Assembly: GCA_033964015.1 (NCBI GenBank)
Contig: JAWWUD010000052.1
Location: 558,001 to 622,000 of the forward strand
DNA length: 64,000 bases
Direction of reading: 5' to 3'
Source: Scolanthus callimorphus
Lineage: Eukaryota; Cnidaria; Anthozoa; Actiniaria; Edwardsiidae
Part shown: positions 12,601 through 21,600 of the stretch, piece by piece
How positions within the stretch are numbered: the stretch's first letter is position 1
Layout: each line of letters opens with the position of its first letter
Translations under genes and position numbers: made by a program
Notes under the pieces: generated by a model
Told to the model about the DNA's origin: nothing
Databases searched by the model: none
The model's input: the letters and a program-made list of their open reading frames with translations, nothing else

Positions 12601-15600
12601 ACTATCCAGCAACCCTGCATCATCAGGTCAACTACAACAACAACGACCAGGTCCAGGAAGTGAGATCCACGGCCACCAATTTATTTCATCTTCATCACAA
12701 AATGTTCCTCCGACGCAAGCCCAAGGATCACCTTACGGAGTTTTCCCGATTGCCTCACTATCCAGCAACCTTGCAACGTCAGGTTCTGGCTTTATACATG
12801 ACTCTCAATACTTCCAGCAAACCGGCATGGCAAATCCTGTTGCAACTACGCAAGAGGCTCCAACTTCACTCGTGGGTTTCTATTCCACGCAGACTGCCGC
12901 GCGAGCAACTTCAATCCCAATTGAACGCACGCAACAAAGGGAACATGTACAGCAGTTGAGCTCAGGAGATGTGCAGCACATGCCGGCGTCACATCCTCCA
13001 GATCAGCGTCTTGCCGAAGCTCCCCTTGGAGCACTTGAAGGTAAAGGATTGTGTGTGTACCGTCAGACACCACTAGCCCACATTATTATTCAGCACATCG
13101 ATACACTGCCCAACCTGGTCTTTGGAACGGCAATGGCTGTCTTCTGTACATGACATATGTCCTGCGTCATCTAAGGGAAGTAATCCTTTTTTTAGTTTTT
13201 TTTGTGCTATCGATGTGCTGAATAATAAACCATTACCCTGCTTGATTTTGCAGGATGTCGTCTGATTTAGTATGCAAATTAACCATTTCAAACCACATCA
13301 TATTACTTGATGAAGGATCATTTGTCTTTTTGACAGATTTTTTTGGTTTTTCGACCTGGATATGGAACCATTTCCAGGTCGAAAAACCAAATATTAAAAC
13401 ATCACATGATTGAAATGGGCAATTTGCATACTTAGGTAACGAGGTCTTGAAAGTGAAGGGACAGCTGAACATGTCTAAGCTCTGTTGCATCCATTTTGAA
13501 GTTTGTTGGCAAATCTCCTGCTCACAAGATATTTGAAAAATGTGATTCACTTTCTCTGCGTATAATAACTATTTTTATTATATAGACACGAGTGTTTTAC
13601 TGGGAAATACGCCAGTCGTAGATCTCATACGAAGCTACATCTGGGACCCGAGTGACATATTTTCCATATCCTCACTAGTAAGGATATCGGTCAAAACAAA
13701 AGTGCTTGGAAATCAATTTGGAATATTTTTTTCTGGTTTGTCTATATAATAAAAAGAAAATAACACTCGAAAATAAAACTAATATCTGCGCGCCACCGTG
13801 TACCGTCGATTTCATCTAAGCGAATACACTTGAAGAGAAAACCGCCACTAATTAGGGCGGTACCTAATTTTCCAAACCGTTAAATATGCGCCAAATTCGG
13901 CGGGGAAAACATGATGATTCGTACAAATGCTTTTGGACGTAATTATAATCCGAAGCTTGAATCACTTGAAGCTTTTCTTGGCAAATGTCGAAGTTTGATG
14001 CGCCAAACGTCAAAGTTTGAAGCGCCAAACTGTCTCATTTTAGACATCAAACTTTGAGGTACCGCCCCTAATTAGTGGCGTTTTTCTTTTCAAGTGTATT
14101 CGGTTAGATGAAATCGACGGTAATATCCTCTATCTATCTTATCTTGTTACCATCCGATCTGCTGGGTATTCCTTGATGTTACGAAAAGCTTTGTTTTGGT
14201 GCTCGAGGTATTTGTACTCTATTCCATTGTCTCGTTCTAAAGTCTTTGTTGGTGACTTTTGTTCCATTGTTTTCATGCCTCGAGTGCTCCGTAACACCAA
14301 GAAAGTTCCGATCTGTTGATAATTGACAGGTTCGTCACCATCTGCCTCCCTTGGTGCTCTTCGTTCTATCGTTGGGCGCGGTGTTGGTGTTGGCCAAGAA
14401 CTTATTCAAGATCATGAAGTAATAAAACTACTTGGCAGGGGTGGCTTTGCTGAGGTAAACACAAAATGTTATATTTAGTAGTCTCAGAAAAATAAAATGG
14501 CTCGTAAAACACGAATTTGTAGAGGTCAAAACAACTGTGGTTCTTTGAAAAAGGATGCACATGCGTGCGGGTAGAAGTTCTTTTGGGGTTCAACGCATTC
14601 TCGTACCCAGAGCTCCCCGTCTCGTCACCTCGCGGGGGAGGCTCTAGTGACCGCCACTGACGCATGCGCGAGATGTACAGAGCCGCTGAGAGAAAGACCT
14701 TTCAGCGCATGCTCCAATGCTTAATATCACCCAATCAGCGACGTCCCTCAAATGGATGTCCCAGAGCCTCCCCTGCGAGGCGACGAGCCGGGGAGCTCTG
14801 AGTACGAGAATAGGTTTAACGTAAAGTTGTGTGCCGTATAGCATTGTGAATTAGAGCGGTTTTCACATGACTGTCGTGGAAACAATTGCAATTGAGCAAT
14901 CACTAGCCAATCAGAATCGAGAGAAATCACCACTTGCTCCTAAATGGCTTTTTTCTCAGCCAATTGCAAGCCGAACCAATTACTAAGTAATAAACAATTG
15001 TATTTGCTACAGAATTTGATTGGCTGAGGAAATCGAGTAGCCAATGAGAACGCAAAGCAATCGCAATTGCATAGCAAGTCACGACGGTCATGTGAAATCC
15101 GCTCTATGTAGTAATGATGAGATGCTTTTAAGCCATCGGCTCCGTCGACCCAAATGTACTACACGACCTTGACAGACGTAGAAGAACCACAAGTTGGATT
15201 GTAGTGATATTACGCCATCTAGCTTCACCATTTTATCTCTGTAGGTTTATTTGTTGAAGAACAAAACAACAGGCGAACAAGTGGCGGCAAAAGTTGTCAA
15301 CTTGGGAGGGAACTCGCCTGACGTTCAAAAGGTAATAATATTAATAATAAGAATTCGTTTATTTGACATTGCAGTTTACAATAAAAGTGAATTGAAAGGC
15401 TTCTTGGTGTGTAATCATTCCTTTGGGAGTAAAATACCAACAGCGCGGCGGCCATGTTGGATGTACAAAACAAAGGGAGCAAATGAACTTTATTTTGTTC
15501 AGTACATCCAACATGGCCGTCAGTGACGTCACACGCACACACCAAGAATAGCCAACCCACAGCATAGACTGCTTGCAGCCCCTTCTTCGCCGAACGTCCG

Positions 15601-18600
15601 AAAATCGAGAGAAATGTTTTCTTCGAGCAAATCGAAGCGCGCCGCGAGTAAAAAACATTATATGGACGTTCGCCGAAGGAGGGGCTGCGAGCAGTCTACC
15701 CACAGCAAGGCAATAATTATAATTTCTTTATAAAATGGAATCGAAAAACAAATATATCAGTCATGATCAACGATATATATATATATATATATACTCTATG
15801 GCTATTTTCCTGTACAAACAAAATGGCGAGCTTTCAAGTGTGTATTGTTGTTAGGAAAATTGTATATTTATAAGCATTAAAAGGAGCAAAGCCGTTTTGA
15901 TTTACAGGAAATTCTTCAGTTTGTTCGATGGAAACTAGAAATAGAGAAAGAATGCATTAAATTGTTGAAACAACAGCAGTAATTACTAGACTCATTTGTC
16001 AGGGCGCAGAACTGATCGCAGAACTATTTGTATTTTCTGTATGTGTTATATGTTTGTGTTAGCAAGAAATGTATAAAAGCAAATATGTATTGTTAATTTA
16101 TGTATTGTAATATGTATGTTAATTTAAATTACGCTAGATACTCTGAAATGTCATGGAAATAATGTCATTGAATCTGTCTGTGCACCCGAGCTGGTATTAG
16201 AATTCGAACTCGTTTCTCTTTTTAGTGGAAAAGAACTATTAAACAAAATTTAACGCTCGTGTTGGAAACCAAACATGAAACATCGAGGTTAAACAAGTTC
16301 TTATATTTGGGGGTATTTTTAAATGCCAATTTCCAGTCTGTAGATTTTTTAGAGCCCGTGTCAGCCACTCCTTTGTTATTGTTTTCGTTCGATATTAGAA
16401 GACGAATTACGTGTAGAAATCTAAAAATTCATCCGCTGGAAATGGATGCTTTCCTCGACTTGGTATGTTGCTATGCTGTCAAAATGGCGGCTGACACAGG
16501 CTCTTTGATCACTAGGATCTTATATGCGGCGTCTTACTATGCTAGTCCGAAGGTGACAAAAAACAAGTTTACTTCTTTATAACTACTTTGGAGTCTTTCA
16601 CATCAAGTATTGTTTCCATGACAACAAGTCGCTCACATTTTTACAAATCAAGATACTTTTTTATAACTAGTTTGGAGTCTTTCACATCAACCATCGTTTC
16701 TATGACAACAAGTCATTCGCATTTTTACAAATCAGGATACTTTTTTTATAACTAGTTTGGAGTCTTTCACATTAAGTATCGTTCTATGACAACAAGTCAC
16801 TTGCTTTTTTACAAATCAAGAAGGAATATTATAATCCAAAGGTGACAAAACATGTAACTCTTTAATAAGTAGTTATAAAAAAGTATATTCCTCTTTGATT
16901 TGTAAAAATGCGAGTGACTTGTTGTCATGGAAACGATACTTGATATAAAAAATTAAACTTGTTTTTTTTGTCACCTTCGGACTAGCATATTTTACTGTAT
17001 CGTTGGTTCATTTGCAGAATGTCAAAGCTCTACAAAAAGACATCGCGATTCTTAAATCCCTAAGCAACCCCTATATAATAGGATACCGGACAGCAGTGGA
17101 GCATCTGAGCTACACACACAACCTACTCGCCATGGTTATTGACTACATGCCGGGAGTAAGTATCAACTATTAGTATACGACCGTGAAGTCGTTTAGCGTA
17201 CAAGGTGAAAATTGAGTGCAAATATCGAGCCGTATTACTACATGTCGGGAGTAAGTATCAACTAATATGACAAAGATCTTACATATTTTCAGCTTTTCTT
17301 ATAAGTATTATCATGACACCGAGGGAAATAGGGATTAAATTTCCTCGAGACCCGAGGAATGATTTTTAGAGCCCCGAGGACACAGCCTTCTCGCTGGATG
17401 TAGGAACGTTTTGTTTTAACAAACAATGGCTGATCGCATTTTTTTTCTCCACACCCGGTGGTCGAGGACTCTATCTCCCCTTAGAAATTTCCGGGGTTAA
17501 GCTAGACCCCCTCCCCTTGGAATTTCCTTGGCTTAGATAGACCCCCCCCCCCCCCCCTTCCCCCCTTTCCGCAACGTGAGGCAACATCAGCTGGTAGGCA
17601 TCGGCGTACACGATCACTTTCTTGATGTGGTAAAATAATGTTCAGGTCATACTGAGGACGTACCTTCTTTTCTAGCTAAAATGGAAGAGTATGTAAAAAT
17701 GCAATATTTTAGTGATATACTTTTTCAAATCGCTACCACCTGGAAACTGAAAGCTCTCACGACCCGTCACTTTCGATCACATTATTATTATAACTCCTTT
17801 TTCCTTTTTCACTATTATTTGACAATTTTTTGCAGGGAAGTATATATCAAAGAGTATGCAACGGCACGCCAATAGACGAAGGCAACTGCCGAGTGTTCAC
17901 TTGGCAGATTTTAAGAGGGCTGGACTACCTGCACGAGAAGAGCTTTATTCACAGGGACATTAAAGGTATGTGTCTCGATGACAGGGGTAATTTTAATGAG
18001 TGAGTTGGTTCAGGGCTGGATTGCCTGCACGAAAAGGGCTTTATTCACAGGGACATTAAGGCTACTGTAAACCTTCGAGGCAATTTTTTTTCTTTCTTTC
18101 TTTTTTCGGCTGACCTTAACGTTTGTGTCATAATCTAGCAACTCGTAAAAAGAAAAATACAAAGAAGTAGTGTTTTCATGCGTAAAAACGAGAATAATTA
18201 TTCATTTCGTCGGAGCATTTACTAACTCAGCCGACTTTAATCCTTTAATCCTGTTTACATATGACACAGGCTCCCCACTGATTGCGCGCGAAAACATAAT
18301 CCGGGACTCATTAGCATATTTACGCACGTTTCCTTCAAACATACTACAAGTGAACTACAACAACTCAACTTTCAATCTCACGAATTTCAACCATAAAAAC
18401 AAAGTTTTGGAGTATTGTACATTTCTGATTCGTCTTGGTGGCTTTCGCGCTTGGCCATGTCTCTGCGTACTATTTAAGCGTATCCGCAAATGCGTTCCGT
18501 CATGCTGAAGTAAATAGATTCGATATTTCCAAAGAAGCTAGATAATCAGATCGTTCTCGCTACTCGAGCTCGCGTTCCCTGAACATGATTTCCATGTGAT

Positions 18601-21600
18601 ATACATCGGGCCGCTATGACCGCTGCTGTCTTTTGTTTTCCTCCCTTTTTCCTCTTTGTTGGAGAGTTTTTAGTCTTCCTACTTTGATTTGCAGCGCTTG
18701 ATTTGCGTCGGTTTGATTTTGGCTTTGCCACTCCATTATCCTGATAAGTCGAGGCTTAAAACGATAAACAATGCTCTTGAAATTCGAGATCGGAAGAGCT
18801 TTCCCGCGAACTTTCCTGGCCCAACGGGGCGCTTCGTTCTCATTGGTTATCAGTTGACATCTGCTTGACGTTTGTTTGCTGTCCACTTGAGAAGCCAGGA
18901 AAGTTTCTACGAGCCGTAACTCTTTAGTAGTTTTAGAGCAGATTACCAACATAAAACTGAATTATGCGCATAGAGGGAAAGGATGGATTCGTTTGAAACT
19001 TGGCCAATTGCTAGTTTAAACATTGATCTCTAAAACCGTGTGGGGCTTTAAAGAAATATTGCTTTGCTGCGATGCAAATGCGCCGTAAGTTAAGGAATGT
19101 AAGCAATTTTTACTCTTTCGACTTTAGCCTTTGATAAATCATAAACTAAGTAAAATATTGACAAATCCCCACACGGTTTGACAGCCCTATGAGTGCTGAT
19201 GGACATGATGCAGTTTTTGGGCTGAAAGAAACGCGTTCACTATGCGCATAATTCAATTTTTTGGAGTGCGTCGGAAACTCATTGCGCGGCGCCTAGCGTA
19301 AAAGGTTTTAAAAGAGAAGAAATAAAATAGCATATTTGGAAACTACTACTATTGAGCTTTAAAATGGTATATAGTTTATATGTATAATTGTGTTTGCGCG
19401 CGCGAGGGATTTTTTTTTAGCGAAGGGCACCTTCGAAGGTTTACAGTCGCCTTAAAGGTAGGGGTCTCAATGTTGGGGGCAACTTTCACGAGGGTGCTGG
19501 TCACGGGGGTTACCTGCACGAGAGGTACTTTATTCGCAGGGACATTAAAGGTAGGGGTCTCAATGGTGAGGGTAATTTTGACCCGGGTGTTGGTTCAGGG
19601 CCCGATTACCTATTTTGATCAGGGTGTTGGTTCAGGACAAGATTACCGTTACAGGTATGAGTCTTAGTACTAGAACGAATCATGATGAAATAAGAACTAA
19701 ATGGTTCTGACACCGAGGTAAACCCGCAAACTGCTGGAAAACTAGGAATTTGTTTATCGAATTCCATTTACACAAAGCAACTCCGCAAAGCATCCACTGG
19801 GCTTGCGACATAACTCACTACAATATATGATATTCATGATATGTAACCCCACTCATGATTGTAAACTGCACTGTAAAACTGCAGTCCGCATCTTAGAGAT
19901 CAGACATCTCGCAATTTGTAAAGCACTTAGACCCTATGGAATTAAGCGCTATATAAACACATTTTTTTTTTCAGCTCTGTTTACGAGAATGGTCGATTTG
20001 ACGACAATGATTTCTTATTGCATTACCTTAAACTTTCGTAGTTGCGTATGGGCCTTCGAAGCATATGATGCATGCCTTTTTAACACTATTTTCGTACTTA
20101 AAAGTCTTTGACTTTGTAACCTTTGCTTTGCTTATTTCACACTTCAGGTAGAAATATTCTCATAGGCGAAAACGACATGATAAAGATTGCTGACTTTGGT
20201 ATTTCAAAAATATGGAGGTAATGATCATTTAATGTCGTGGAAATAGGGGCGTAAAACACGCCCCTATTATTATTGAATTACTGGTCTCCAACATATGTGT
20301 CAAGAAATAGGGCAGCGAGAATATCTTGTCGTGGCTGATGTCAGGCCTGACAGCCCTGACCAGGCTCTTAGCCCTGAGAATGCTCTTGTCCTGGCATGCC
20401 CTTTGGTCGTGTTATGCTTGGGCGAAAATTTGCAGGGCCACCCTGCGCAGTCGTGCTGAGGCTAGAATGAGCAGTACACCCTTGTCATGGCAAGCCATGA
20501 CAGTATTGGCAGTCTTGGCTGTCTTGGCTCTTTTATCTGGTTCTGGCATGGCCTCGGACAGTGTCGTGCTTGGGCGAAAATGGGTAGGACATCCTGCCTG
20601 AGGCTGTCTTGGCTGTCTTAGCTGACGAGATATACGAAGCCACGAAAAGATAATCGAGCCTTGAGCCTAAGAGCTTTGTCAGGGCTAAGGGCCTTGTCAA
20701 GGCTGTCAGTCCTGACACCGCTGCCCTATTTCTTGATCGGTAATACTTTGATGTGGCGAACTCTGCACCGACTAATTAGTTGTGTCTTCAAAGCGTTCCC
20801 TGAATAGATCTAAGTAACCCGATAACTTCTGCAACACCACTGTTTGCAGCACCATGTTTGTGGTTGCTAATTGTGGGGTACGCTGGTAAAACACGATTTG
20901 ACTGTTTCTTACGGCGCTAACATTTTAGCTACCAGCTCACTATTATAAAAATGCAATAAAGCCATTTGAACTCTGGACTCAAACATATTTTTGTGATTCA
21001 TTTTTGCAAGGAGGAATATGAACTGTGTGATTTTGTTAGGTCTCTCCTACTTGATTTCGTTCTATGATCTAAAGGACGGCTTGCTTTTTTTGTTTTCTCT
21101 TTCTTTTTAAGGGCCTTGCCACGACAGTTGATTCCAGGAGCAGTACCAATCTCGCCTCTGTGTTCTGGACGAGCCCCGAAATGGTAGCGAAGGAAAGCCC
21201 AGACGAAAGAACAGATATTTGGTAAAGCCCGGTGCACACTAGCTACATAACGACATAAGGACGTTATGTTGCAACGAAAAAAGCATGGGAAAATAATTGA
21301 AATATGAGTATTTTCCATGGATCATCATTAGATTACTTCACCAAAGCAATCTTATGTTATTTTTTGTCGACTTCAATGTTTTAAAACTATTAAATTTTGT
21401 TCGCGTGATATTTTTCTTATGTCGTTATGTCGCACGTGTGCACCAGGTTTAAAACACTGTAAAGGGAAATATAGGAAACACGTAACGTAACATTTGTCTA
21501 GCTGTGTGTAGATGGAAGTTGACCACGGCAAAGTCCGTCTGCGAAGTTTGGTCACCATAATAGAAGTCTGGTATCCATCTATTTCTCCCGAATTAATGCT

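Noticed and set aside
12073..12663. Separate small gene downstream of the linker exon
   Set aside because: It overlaps the coding minisatellite; the frame that joins the kinase exon, after single-base corrections, explains the same DNA.
11346..13040. PTAP/PSAP self-binding motif in the linker that would dock the UEV domain
   Set aside because: Only PTQA, PTSP and PAPLP-type sequences are visible; no exact P(T/S)AP was found.
18170..18508. 112-codon frame in intron 10
   Set aside because: No recognisable domain and no splice support; it is in transposon-rich intron sequence.
20326..20718. Ala/Leu-rich open frames on both strands
   Set aside because: They are mirror translations of the 20301-20735 palindromic MITE.
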